Origin: Streptomyces goshikiensis
GTDB taxonomy: Bacteria > Actinomycetota > Actinomycetes > Streptomycetales > Streptomycetaceae
Assembly (NCBI RefSeq): GCF_014650555.1
Contig: NZ_BMVE01000019.1
Location: 1-64,000, forward strand
Length of the DNA: 64,000 bases
Reading direction: 5' to 3'
Shown here: positions 17,485-25,894 of the stretch, in pieces
Layout of the letters: each line of letters starts with the position of its first letter
How positions within the stretch are numbered: the stretch's first letter is position 1
Program-made: the position numbers and the translations under genes
Notes under the pieces: model-generated
Told to the model about the DNA's origin: nothing
The model's input: the letters and a program-made list of their open reading frames with translations, nothing else
Databases searched by the model: none

Positions 17485-18560
17485 AGGCTGCCTCCGAAGG
17501 TGGTCGGCTCGGATGCGGCCGGGTTGAAGTAGGGCGAGTAGGCGGATCCGGTGCTGGCCCATGGCCCCGCGCCGGAGGCGGAGGACGGCGGAGAGCTTGC
17601 CTGTGGCGAGGCGTTGACAACCTGGTTCACCAGGCTGGGCAGGACGCTCGGATGCAGGCCCTTGTCCCGCAGCAGTCCCATGGCGACTCGGATGTCGCTG
17701 GGCGCGAAGTCCTCGTCGAGGAGCATCTTGATCTTCCGGCCCAGCAGCCCGCGTGTATCGCTCGGAGGCTTCTGCCCACAGCCCTTTACGTACTCGGCCA
17801 CCAGATCCTTGGCGGACACCTTCTCCGAGGCGCTGCGAGATGCTGGCGCCTGGCGCCCCGTAGGTACAGATCCAGGATCCAAGATCCTAGATCCAGACGA
17901 CGAGCCCTCGCGTATTCGTGTCGAGGCCTCATCGAATTCCTCCTGACCTGCGGTTTCTCCGGGCAGGTCGGAAACCGGCTCCTGAAGGGCCTTCGACGCG
18001 GATCGAGGGGCCGTACCGATGCCGACGGCTGCGGGGTCCGGATGGGCCGCAGAGGCAGAATCGGGCGAAACCGGCTGATCTAGTACTCGACGAGTGTTCG
18101 TCGAATCCTGCGAGGCGCCACGGGTAAGCCTGGCCGTGGCCGGCGCCGAGGAGGTGGCGGGCAAGGAGGGGGTGGGGCAGGCCGTGCTGCCGCACTCGCT
18201 GCACAGGCGCTGCGCCTGGTGCACGGGGCACCGCGGCATGCGCGAAGCGGAGGGTCGGTCGATCTTCTGGTGCTTCTCCCACTTCACGACGTGCAAGTAG
18301 TCCTTGTCGTCGCACCCGGTGTAGCGGCAGATGATGCCGGTGGCGGCCAGCTGGTCGAGGTCCCTGGCCACATGGGCCGGAGTGTGCTCGATACGCAGCG
18401 GCCACACGAGCCCGGCGATGATCGCCGGGTGCCCAAGGAACCGCCCGCTGTCATCGGCCTGTGTGAGCAGCCCCTGGAAGGTCACCATCGCGGTGACATC
18501 GCATGCAGCGAGGTCCTCCGACCAGAACATCTCGGGCTTGATCGTGCGGATGCGGGCCAT
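17481..18560 (-). CDS. Replication-initiation-type protein (DnaD/phage-like)
   Basis: 359 residues. The N-terminal 115 residues (ARIRTIKPEMFWSEDLA, then FQGLLTQADDSGRF and LHVVKWEKHQKIDRP) match a winged-helix domain found in phage and plasmid replication proteins. Next come a cysteine pair (CSECGS), a long disordered Ser/Pro-rich stretch, and a C-terminal helical segment (LVAEYVKGCG, then FAPSDIRVAMGLLRDKG) like the DnaD tail. Next to a DnaC-like loader this suggests an initiator that brings in the helicase. Its ATG at 18560 overlaps the stop of a 24-codon ORF. Confidence 0.75.
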   Translation of the reverse strand: MARIRTIKPEMFWSEDLAACDVTAMVTFQGLLTQADDSGRFLGHPAIIAGLVWPLRIEHTPAHVARDLDQLAATGIICRYTGCDDKDYLHVVKWEKHQKIDRPSASRMPRCPVHQAQRLCSECGSTACPTPSLPATSSAPATARLTRGASQDSTNTRRVLDQPVSPDSASAAHPDPAAVGIGTAPRSASKALQEPVSDLPGETAGQEEFDEASTRIREGSSSGSRILDPGSVPTGRQAPASRSASEKVSAKDLVAEYVKGCGQKPPSDTRGLLGRKIKMLLDEDFAPSDIRVAMGLLRDKGLHPSVLPSLVNQVVNASPQASSPPSSASGAGPWASTGSAYSPYFNPAASEPTTFGGSL

Positions 18561-18634
18561 CAGGCGACACCCCCCTGACTGCGGGTTGCGGGGTCGGCCT
18601 TATGCTCCGCTCTTTCGCGCGGGGCGGTTGCCAT
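18560..18634 (-). CDS. 24-residue coupled leader ORF
   Basis: A short frame ATG 18634-18632 to TGA 18562-18560 encodes 24 charged residues (begins MATAPRERAEHK). GAGGAG lies about 8 bases upstream, and its stop overlaps the start of the replication gene as TGATG. This arrangement suggests translational coupling and a real small gene. The peptide itself is not recognised. Confidence 0.5.
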   Translation of the reverse strand: MATAPRERAEHKADPATRSQGGVA

Positions 18635-18750
18635 GCGACACTCTCCTCTGGTGTGACCCGCCGTACCGGGGTGCCCGTGAGAAGGTCCGGTTCGGCGATG
18701 TTGGGTGGCTGTCCGCTCATTCGTGGGCGGTCGTGCTGCCAGAAGCGTCC

Positions 18751-18780
18751 GGCGCCTGAGAGTTCCCGCTCTCGGGCGCC
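18751..18780. other. Stem-loop in the spacer before the XRE gene
   Basis: A 12-base inverted repeat with one G-T mismatch and a 6-base loop (18751-18762 with 18769-18780). It lies between the divergent element genes and the XRE regulator and could be an operator or an attenuating structure. Confidence 0.4.
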
Positions 18781-19117
18781 GTCGCTGTTTTCTGGCTCAG
18801 CCAGTCCGTAAGGTCCATCTGCTGCGCATCCAGCCCCCCTCCGAGTCTTCCGCCGGGCCTAGTGACCGGCAGGCGATGACGAACATATGCACACCGTGCT
18901 GGAATACCTAGACATCGCTCTGGAACTCCTCACAGGTCGCGACACGCACCCTGACCAGCTCAGATCCCTCGGGTGGCAAGACTGTCACGGGGCTACACGA
19001 CCTTGCTGGCGGCTGGTTTCGTTCGTCGAGTCGAAGTTATCTGCGTTCGGCGAACCGCGCAAGTGGCTAAAATCAGGTTTCCTGAATACAGTGAACCCAA
19101 GACGGAGGAGGAGGGGC

Positions 19118-19972
19118 ATGCCGGCACGTATCTTCGATGGACAGCTTGTGCGCGAGCTCCGTCGCTCCGCCGAGCTGACGCAGGAGGCCGTGGCCACCGT
19201 CGTGGGAGTCCACGCGAGCAGCGTGACTGCGTGGGAGAAGGGCAGCAGTCACCCGGATCTGGAGCGGCTTCCCGCTCTCGCCCGCGCGCTTGGGCATCCC
19301 CTTGATGACCTGTTCCCCCGGCGTGGTCTTCCCACTCTGGCGGACCTGCGGGCCGACGCCGGGTTCTTCCAGAACGAGGTCCCGGGACTCCTGGGCACCA
19401 AATCCGCCGGGCCGGTGGCGAACGCGGAGCGGGCCAAGCGGCGGCTCTCGGGCGTCTATGTCGAGCCGCTGGCCAAGGCGTACGGCGTGAGCGTCGAGCA
19501 GCTGCTGGCAGCACAGGAAAGGTCATTTGGGATCGAGGTTCCGGAGCCTCACCCCGAGGTGCCCACGAGCCTCGCCGACAAGATGCGGTATCTCCTGGAG
19601 AACCCGGACGGCGACAGCGTGCCGCCCTCGGATGCGGAGATCGCCCGTGCGGTGAATGCTTACGTCGGCGCCCAGGTGATCTCCGCGGCTGGTGTCGCGG
19701 ACCTGCGGAAGGGCGAGGTAACCGAAGCGTCTCCGCCGGTGCTGGAGGGGCTGTCGGCTGCCTTCGGTGTCAGCGCCCTCTTCTTTCGCAGCCGCGACGT
19801 GGTCAAGAGGCAGGTCGCCGAGGGGCTGACTTTGCTCGCGAATGTGCAGGCCGGGAAGATCCGCGGGCTGAAGGGCAGGCAGATAGGGCCCGAGGGGTTG
19901 CCCACCGAGGTCATGGCCCTGATCAACAACATGGTTGCGGAGATCGAAGAGCGGGGCCTGCCCACCGCCTGA
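19118..19972 (+). CDS. XRE-family transcriptional regulator
   Basis: 284 residues. The N-terminal HTH (residues about 8-62) reads VRELRRSAELTQEAVATVVG, then ASSVTAWEKGSSHPDLERL. A second degenerate HTH follows (KRRLSGVYVEPLAKAYGVSVEQLLAAQ) and a third near the C-terminus (DLRKGEVTEASPPVLEGLSAAFGVSALFF). The ATG at 19118 has a very strong GGAGGAGGAGG before it. A TAAAAT, possibly a -10 box, lies about 55 bases upstream of the start. Double or triple XRE proteins of this type are often paired with an ImmA/IrrE protease, and one lies at 22320-22922. Confidence 0.85.
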   Translation: MPARIFDGQLVRELRRSAELTQEAVATVVGVHASSVTAWEKGSSHPDLERLPALARALGHPLDDLFPRRGLPTLADLRADAGFFQNEVPGLLGTKSAGPVANAERAKRRLSGVYVEPLAKAYGVSVEQLLAAQERSFGIEVPEPHPEVPTSLADKMRYLLENPDGDSVPPSDAEIARAVNAYVGAQVISAAGVADLRKGEVTEASPPVLEGLSAAFGVSALFFRSRDVVKRQVAEGLTLLANVQAGKIRGLKGRQIGPEGLPTEVMALINNMVAEIEERGLPTA

Positions 19973-20009
19973 CGGCGCCGGGCGAAGCCCCGCTTGGTCG
20001 CTTCGGTGT

Positions 20010-21185
20010 CTATGCGGCCTGGTGCTGGCGGCCGTTGGTGAAGACAGCGCGTACGGCGCTCAGGGCGGACAGGTCTTCGAGCGGGTTGCCGTCGACCAGG
20101 AGCAGGTCGGCGCTGTGGCCGGGGGCGATACGGCCTATCTGGTCGCCTACGCCGAGGGCTGCTGCTGCTTCAGTGGTGGCCATGGCCAGGATCCGGTCGC
20201 GCGAGACCCCGAGGTGTTCGTAGAAGCTGAGGGCGCCGACGATCCCGTCGAACCCGGCGCGCTGGACACCGGCATCGGTGCCGGCGATGAGGCGGGCTCC
20301 GGACTCGGTCATCCGCTGCACGAGCGCGAACATGGCGGCGGCCTTCTCCTCGCCGAAGAAGCGGGGCAGCATCCGCCAGTGCGGACTGACCGCCGGGCAG
20401 ACGTAGATGCCCTTCTCGACGATCTGCGTCAGGACGTCCTCGCGGAGGTCGAAGCCGTCCTCGGTCATCCAGGTGCAGTGCTCGATGGTATCGACCCCGG
20501 CGGTCACCGCGTCGGTGATGGCGTCGGTGCCGTGCGCGTGCGCGGCCACCTTCAGGCCGGCCTGGTGAGCCTCCTCGACGACGACGGCGAGCTCCTCCGC
20601 GCCGAACTGGCTCTTCCAGCTGGGTGCTCCGCCCTTGGTGAGGCCGCCGCCGCCGGCCATGACCTTGATGACCTTGGCACCGTCGGTCGTGTTGCGGCGT
20701 ACGAGGGTGCGTGCCTCGTCGGCGTTGGAGACCTCGCCTCCGAGGAACCAGCAGTGTCCGCCGGGCGGCGTGACGGGGGCCCCGGCTCCGATGATGCGTG
20801 GGCCCGTCGCGGCACCGGCGGTGATCTCCCGGGCGAGGCGCAGCCCGAGGCCTCCTCGGTCGCCGAGGTCGCGGACTGTGGTCACACCGGTGGCCAGCAG
20901 CTGGTCGGCGCGCTTACGCATCCCCTCCAACAGGTCCTCGTCGCTGGCTTCCTGCATGGTTGCCACGGGGTCGGCGCCGGCGTCGAAGACGAGGTGGACG
21001 TGGGCGTCGATCAGGCCGGGCAGCAGGGTCGAGTCCGGGAAGCCCTGGCGGGTTTCGCCGCTGCTTGTCTGGGCTTCGATGTCGGGGCGCGGGCCGACGG
21101 CCGCGATGATGCCGTCCCGTACGAGTACGGCACCGTCGGTTAGGTCGGCGTTTCCGGTGAGGACGCGACCAGCTGTGATCAGCAT
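20010..21185 (-). CDS. Amidohydrolase (imidazolonepropionase/prolidase-like)
   Basis: 391 residues covering a complete amidohydrolase. Metal ligands are visible as DAHVHL near residue 68, a candidate bridging Lys in KVIKVMAGGG, AHAHG, DTIEHCTW and AGTDAG. The C-terminal composite beta domain (IGRIAPGHSADLLLVDGNP) is present. Such enzymes hydrolyse cyclic amides or Xaa-Pro dipeptides; the substrate cannot be read from sequence. It is last in a minus-strand run after the protease and membrane genes, 25 bases behind the membrane gene, and converges on the XRE gene. Confidence 0.88.
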   Translation of the reverse strand: MLITAGRVLTGNADLTDGAVLVRDGIIAAVGPRPDIEAQTSSGETRQGFPDSTLLPGLIDAHVHLVFDAGADPVATMQEASDEDLLEGMRKRADQLLATGVTTVRDLGDRGGLGLRLAREITAGAATGPRIIGAGAPVTPPGGHCWFLGGEVSNADEARTLVRRNTTDGAKVIKVMAGGGGLTKGGAPSWKSQFGAEELAVVVEEAHQAGLKVAAHAHGTDAITDAVTAGVDTIEHCTWMTEDGFDLREDVLTQIVEKGIYVCPAVSPHWRMLPRFFGEEKAAAMFALVQRMTESGARLIAGTDAGVQRAGFDGIVGALSFYEHLGVSRDRILAMATTEAAAALGVGDQIGRIAPGHSADLLLVDGNPLEDLSALSAVRAVFTNGRQHQAA

Positions 21186-21210
21186 CAGGGCTCTCTTTCG
21201 TGAAGGTTGG

Positions 21211-22320
21211 TCAGGCGGCGCGGAGGGCGTCGGAGAGGGCAATCAGATGGGCGGCGTCAGCGCTCGCGCTGTCGATCTTGGGTACAGCCAGGGGAATGAC
21301 CGGCTGAGCCTCCTCGGGTGCATGCACGTCGGAAGCGGCTGCCGAGCGGAGCCGGTTGGCCAAGACGGCCGTGTCCATGGACAGCAGCTCCTCCGTGGTC
21401 AGGTCGCCCATGAGCGGGCTGATGCGGACCAGGCCGTCCCGACACTCGACCACGCGGCGGTGGTAGAGGTGGTGCACGCCACGCACACCCCAGGTTTCGA
21501 GCACGGTCGGCTGAGAAGCGAGGACGGTCTCGGGGAACCGGTCGGACAGCAGAACCCAGAGTGGTTCGAGGCGGAGGTATCCGCAGCGGTGCTGCCGCCA
21601 CACCCGCAGAGCGGACAGGCGGCTACGGGCGCCGGAGTAGGAGACGCCGACGACGAAGAGGAGAATGGACAGGACCAGCAACATCGCGACGGCGGACATC
21701 AGGCCCTTCGACACGGTGCCGCCCTGCCACCGGGTTGCCACGAAGACCGCCCGGACCGCACAAGCCGCGGCCATGGCCAGTAGCCCGACCGCTGTGATCC
21801 AGAGACCGGTGGAGTGCGGGCGCGGCGAAAGCCGGGCGTAGCGGACCGTCCAGATGCCGGCAGCACCCAGCGTGTAGGTCAGGTAAAGGCCGGCGACGCC
21901 GTAGAACGCGGCGAGCTGCGTGATCGTCATATCCGCCGACGAGAAGGACCCGGCGAACACATCGTGCGGCACCGTCGTGGCCGAGACGACCAGAACGGCT
22001 GCGACGAAGAGAACGAGGATGGCCTCGCGACGCGCGCGTCGCGTACTCGTTGCCCGGTCGGCAGATGAAAAGAGGTAGAAGCACATCAGGAAGTACACCG
22101 TGCCGAGCAGCAGGATGTTCTGCACGAGCTTGGCCGTGCCGTGGCCGGCAACCGTGTCCACGCCGCTGGCCCCGCCCGGCATGGCCATCGGATACGACAG
22201 GGCCGCACACACGAGGCACAAGGTGACGGAGCGGAGGGCGCCGTCCCGGGGCGCCTTCGTGAGCTGGTAGACCTTCCACGCCACGGCAGCAGCCAGGACG
22301 AGGAGGAACAGGACCGTCAT
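21211..22320 (-). CDS. MAB_1171c/DUF6545-like integral membrane protein
   Basis: 369 residues. The first 240 hold seven or eight membrane helices (starting VLFLLVLAAAVAWKVYQL). The C-terminal 130 residues form a cytoplasmic domain (RCGYLRLEPLWVLLSDRFPE, then HHLYHRRVVECRDGLVRISPL) typical of this actinobacterial family. It was once called a putative transporter but its function is not known. Its ATG overlaps the stop of the protease gene (TGATG). The pairing of an ImmA-type protein with this membrane protein behind an XRE gene recurs in Streptomyces. Confidence 0.8.
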   Translation of the reverse strand: MTVLFLLVLAAAVAWKVYQLTKAPRDGALRSVTLCLVCAALSYPMAMPGGASGVDTVAGHGTAKLVQNILLLGTVYFLMCFYLFSSADRATSTRRARREAILVLFVAAVLVVSATTVPHDVFAGSFSSADMTITQLAAFYGVAGLYLTYTLGAAGIWTVRYARLSPRPHSTGLWITAVGLLAMAAACAVRAVFVATRWQGGTVSKGLMSAVAMLLVLSILLFVVGVSYSGARSRLSALRVWRQHRCGYLRLEPLWVLLSDRFPETVLASQPTVLETWGVRGVHHLYHRRVVECRDGLVRISPLMGDLTTEELLSMDTAVLANRLRSAAASDVHAPEEAQPVIPLAVPKIDSASADAAHLIALSDALRAA

Positions 22321-22922
22321 CACAGCCACCCCTGCCGGTCGCCCAGGGCCAGATTCACGCTACGCACGGCCGGATCGGCGGCCGGCGGAGGTCCTGCCCG
22401 CTCCAGGACGGACGCCCACTCCATGATGATTGTGGCGGCCTTCTCCACCTGACACTCCTCCTTGTCGAGGTACGAGCATCGCTGTCCGCCCTCCGTTCCA
22501 ACTCCCGACGCGAAGTTTGCCCGCCCGGGGCCATGCGGGCCGTCGGCCTTCAGATGACACAGCTCGTGCAGGATGATGTGGTCTTGGTGGAGCCGGGTCG
22601 TGCGCTCCTGGACGAAGATGACGTCGGCGTCCGGAAGATCGAGCCAGAACCCCACGGGCCCCGGCATCGGTAGCGGCGCGCGGCGAATCAGGATGCGCCG
22701 ATCGCGCTGGATCTCAAGTGCGAGCCGGAGCTCGTCGATGCGCAGAGGGGGTTGGACGCCCAGTTCCTGGAGCTCTAGGCGGATACGCCTACGAAGCTGC
22801 CGGTCGGCTATGCGTGCCGCCCGCGCTGCAGGGGTGAAGGCTCCCGGTCGGCGGAGCGGCCAAGGGCGTGCCCGGCGCTCGGTGTTGCTGTGGGGACCCG
22901 TGTCCCCGATTCGCCACCACAT
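22320..22922 (-). CDS. ImmA/IrrE-type metallopeptidase
   Basis: 200 residues from an ATG at 22922 with GAGGGA 5 bases upstream; the frame stays open further upstream but with no better start. The zinc site is ILHELCHLKAD (HExxH) near residue 130, preceded by VIFVQERTTRLHQDH. ImmA-type proteases cleave or release XRE repressors after a signal. Here the XRE protein at 19118 is the obvious partner, and the coupled membrane protein may sense or pass on the signal. Most of the first 60 residues are basic and low-complexity. Confidence 0.8.
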   Translation of the reverse strand: MWWRIGDTGPHSNTERRARPWPLRRPGAFTPAARAARIADRQLRRRIRLELQELGVQPPLRIDELRLALEIQRDRRILIRRAPLPMPGPVGFWLDLPDADVIFVQERTTRLHQDHIILHELCHLKADGPHGPGRANFASGVGTEGGQRCSYLDKEECQVEKAATIIMEWASVLERAGPPPAADPAVRSVNLALGDRQGWL

Positions 22923-23566
22923 AGGTCCCTCGTCAGCCTGCGGCCATCCGGCACGCCCTGCGGGAGATGACGGACGACCATCGGCGAAATCGTTCGTGTG
23001 TTCGATATGCGAGACGGATGCCAGAGCGCTGGAGATACGGCTCGGTTTGTTCTGCTGTCCGGCGGGTGGGGCTCGCCACCCATCAAGCGGTGCCCCTGCA
23101 CCCCGCGAGTCGTCGCTACCCGGCGACTCCGCTGGGCTCATGCTCGGGGCAGGCGCCCCCGCATGGCCTGGCCGGCGGAAGGGTCGCGAAGGGAATCCCT
23201 GCTGAACCCCTAATTCCGCCTGCTTGATCGAACCGTACGCCATCCCCGGAGTGGGTTGATCACGGGCATTGGACGGGCCGATGGGGCGCGAAAAGCTGTT
23301 CAAGATCGAAAATGCCTTAGCGATCAACGACTTTCGTGGCATGCATTGCCATGAACCCCGTCTGACCTGCCGCTATCCGCTTACGTGGTTGACAGGTTCG
23401 CGGAAAATGCTCGCCGGTAGATCTGTTATGAATCCGAAATAAACCACCCGTGGGGCATGCTGCCGGAGTGGTGCGATTCGGGCATATCGGAACCATTCTT
23501 AATGATCTTGATTTGCGTGACATAGGTCGCATTCAGGTGAATGTCGAAGTGAATTAGCCTGACGTC
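22923..23566. other. Upstream region, no gene seen
   Basis: About 640 bases between the protease gene and the PPOX gene. The part from 23280 to 23560 is clearly less GC-rich and likely holds promoters for both divergent directions. I see no coding sequence that I can support. Confidence 0.5.
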
Positions 23567-23986
23567 ATGGCTACCGCGATCACAGAAACCGAAGCCTTCG
23601 CGAGCTTCTGGTCCGAATACCACTTGGCTACGCTGACTACGTTGCGTCCCGACGGAACTCCGCATGTGGTGCCAGTTGGCGTGACTTACGACCATGAGGC
23701 GGGCGTCGCGCGTGTCATCACGCGAAAAAGCAGCGTAAAGATCGCCAACATCCTTGCGGCCCTCCCGGGCGGCGCGCGAGTCGCGATATCGCAGGTGGCG
23801 GGCCCAAGGTGGTTGACCATCGAGGGTGTGGCAGAGGTTCGAACCGCAGGCGATGAAATCTCAAACGCTGTCGATCGCTATGCGGATCGCTATGGTCGCC
23901 GCCCCGCCCCAGACCCTGAGCGCGTACTGGTCGAGATAACACCTGTGCGTGCCATGGGTGTGTTGGAGGTCCCATCCCGTCCGTGA
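23567..23986 (+). CDS. PPOX-class flavin/F420-dependent oxidoreductase
   Basis: 139 residues forming one split-barrel domain. Landmarks: ATLTTLRPDGTPHVVPVGVTYD (residues about 22-43), RKSSVKIANILA, RVAISQVAGPRWLTIEGVAEV. This matches the Rv1155-like pyridoxamine-phosphate-oxidase fold family, many of whose actinobacterial members use F420 or FMN. Substrate unknown. No ribosome site is evident before the ATG, so translation may be leaderless. It stands alone. Confidence 0.85.
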   Translation: MATAITETEAFASFWSEYHLATLTTLRPDGTPHVVPVGVTYDHEAGVARVITRKSSVKIANILAALPGGARVAISQVAGPRWLTIEGVAEVRTAGDEISNAVDRYADRYGRRPAPDPERVLVEITPVRAMGVLEVPSRP

Positions 23987-24982
23987 AGTTGCCTGGACTC
24001 TCTCTTCGGGCGAAGGCCGCATGCCTAAATTCCCATACGGATTCCGCAACTCTCCTGCCGGGCGCTGGGTTTCAGAGCTCATGGTGCGGTGTGATCCGTA
24101 GCGGCAGTCGGTGAATCCCCAGGCTTCTGGGACCACTTGGTCGTGCAATCGGTTCATCGCTGATGGGGTCCTGGATGGGGTATCCCTTCCCGGGCAGGGC
24201 GCGTGCGTGGGAACCGTCGCGTGTGAACTCGTGTTGAAGGGCGATTAGGAGAGGTCCTGGCTCGCCATCAAGGTCACTCATCGGCAGGTTGTCGAGTGCA
24301 CCGGACGCCGAGCAGGGTTCCTGCTGGTCCTCTCAAGCGCATTCCCAATGACGGATGTTCTGTCAAGGCCCGGTGATGCGATCCCTGTGGCGTGCCCCGG
24401 TGTGGCAGACCCAGGCCTGTTTACTTGATACCCCGCCCTGGTGTCCTGGGCATGGAAGGTGCCGGGTTTGGTATCTGAGGCTCGCATCGACATGTGTGCC
24501 GTCCCGCCTGCCCGGATCAGGGCGGGTGCGACGGTCGGTCCGCGCACGCCACGTAACGGGAGCACCCTGTGGCCTTCCTCGCCGTCATCCTCGAACCCCG
24601 CGACTACGACGGCCTGTCCGACCTCTCCAAGAGGGCGGTGATCCGGTGCCAGCGGCGGAGGGATCCGGGGCTGTGGAGTCTGGCCCGGCTTGCTGAGCAA
24701 CCCGGGTACCTGTCGCCGTGGTCCGGCAAGCAGTCGCGCAGGGCGACCATCCGATCCTTGACCGAACCTTCCTGGGTGTCTCTTGGGCCGCTGGGCCAGC
24801 ATCTCGGCCAGGGTGGACGCCCATGTCCGGCTGGGCACAACCAACGAGATGATCGGGATGTCCCTGCCCCCGGTTTACCTGGCCACCGCTGGCCGTTGCT
24901 GACTGGGGCAATGTCTGGAGCGGGATATGCCGCGGCTGCAGCCGGTGCAGGAGAAGGTGGCACACGCAGCGCTGCGATCCGT
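23987..24982. other. Degenerate region, no intact gene
   Basis: About 1 kb with no credible full gene. On the minus strand 24560-24845 carries coding-like pieces in two frames (ASTLAEMLAQRPK, then KDRMVALRDCLPDHGDRYPG and SPGSLRRWHRITALLERSDRPS) that would join only with a frameshift. This looks like the remains of a gene of unknown type. Confidence 0.4.
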
Positions 24983-25792
24983 CTATGCCCTGACGCGACG
25001 GACAGCGATCATGCACTCGACCTGACGGGCGTCGCGAAATACGCCTGAGGTATCCAATCCGGCGAGTGCCGTGCGGAGGTCTGCCGTAAAGGCGTCCTGG
25101 CGTGCCCCCAGTACGGCTGGGCTCGTGTAGGAGAGGGAGAGCTGGAATCCGATCAGCTCCTCCAGGGTGAACTGCACAGGCTGGTCGAGCAGGACGGTGT
25201 AAACGCTGCCGAACGCCGACGCGCCCATCTGGTCGCGCAGGGCCCCGGCTCGGCCTACGGACACTCCTTGCGGGTTCCGGTAGTCCGCGCCGAGGTGTGA
25301 GGCTGCAACGTCCTCGATGACGGGCAGCCACGGTGGAGGCTCGGAGGCGGAGACAGTGGAGACGAACACGACTCCTCCTTGGGGAAGGATCAGCCGGTCG
25401 AGATCCGCGAGAAGTCTGCGGAGGTCCATGCGGTTGAACGACTTGCCCAGGGTGGCCACGCTGATCGGCGGGAGCCCCAGCGTCGGCAGCTCGGCGGCGT
25501 CCGCGACCTGCCAGGCGACGTTGGCCGTTCTGCTCGCGGCAGCGAGTCGGATGCCCTCGGCCAGCATGGCCGGCTCCGAGTCCACCGCGTGTACCACGGC
25601 TGCGAACGGAGCGAGGGGGATGGCGATTGTCCCTGGCCCGCAGCCGAGATCCAGCACGTGCTGCGTTCCATCAAGGAAGAAGCGGTCTCGGAGCAGGGTG
25701 AAAAGAGCGTCGGGGTAGGGCGGACGAAAACGCGCGTAGTACGGGGCGGCGCTGGCGAATGAGGTCACGCAGCTCTCTACATCGGGCCTCAC
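24983..25792 (-). CDS. Class I SAM-dependent methyltransferase
   Basis: 269 residues. Motif I is VLDLGCGPGTIAIPL near residue 45, followed by the acidic residue of motif II (HAVDSEPAM) and a motif with VADAAELP. The N-terminal SFASAAPYYARFRPPYPDALF is typical of small-molecule methyltransferases of the UbiE/COQ5 type. GTG at 25792 is used; GTG at 25771 is nearly as good. It is divergent from the accessory gltX, 102 bases away, and could serve the metabolite pathway next door. The acceptor is unknown. Confidence 0.85.
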   Translation of the reverse strand: MRPDVESCVTSFASAAPYYARFRPPYPDALFTLLRDRFFLDGTQHVLDLGCGPGTIAIPLAPFAAVVHAVDSEPAMLAEGIRLAAASRTANVAWQVADAAELPTLGLPPISVATLGKSFNRMDLRRLLADLDRLILPQGGVVFVSTVSASEPPPWLPVIEDVAASHLGADYRNPQGVSVGRAGALRDQMGASAFGSVYTVLLDQPVQFTLEELIGFQLSLSYTSPAVLGARQDAFTADLRTALAGLDTSGVFRDARQVECMIAVRRVRA

Positions 25793-25894
25793 CAGCGATG
25801 ATGCCTACCGGGTCGGCGCGGCGCGTGTTCCATCCAGTAGGAGGACATGAATTCGGCGTTTCTGACGGTCTGTCGAGGCGGCTAGGCTTGGTGG

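Noticed and set aside
18451..18720. 89-codon minus-strand frame overlapping the replication gene start
   Set aside because: Its second half runs out of frame into the replication gene; the 24-codon ORF in another frame has a better ribosome site and a coupled stop.
24278..24844. Possible gene on the minus strand
   Set aside because: Similarity pieces are in two frames, no start or ribosome site, no family. Described as a degenerate region instead.
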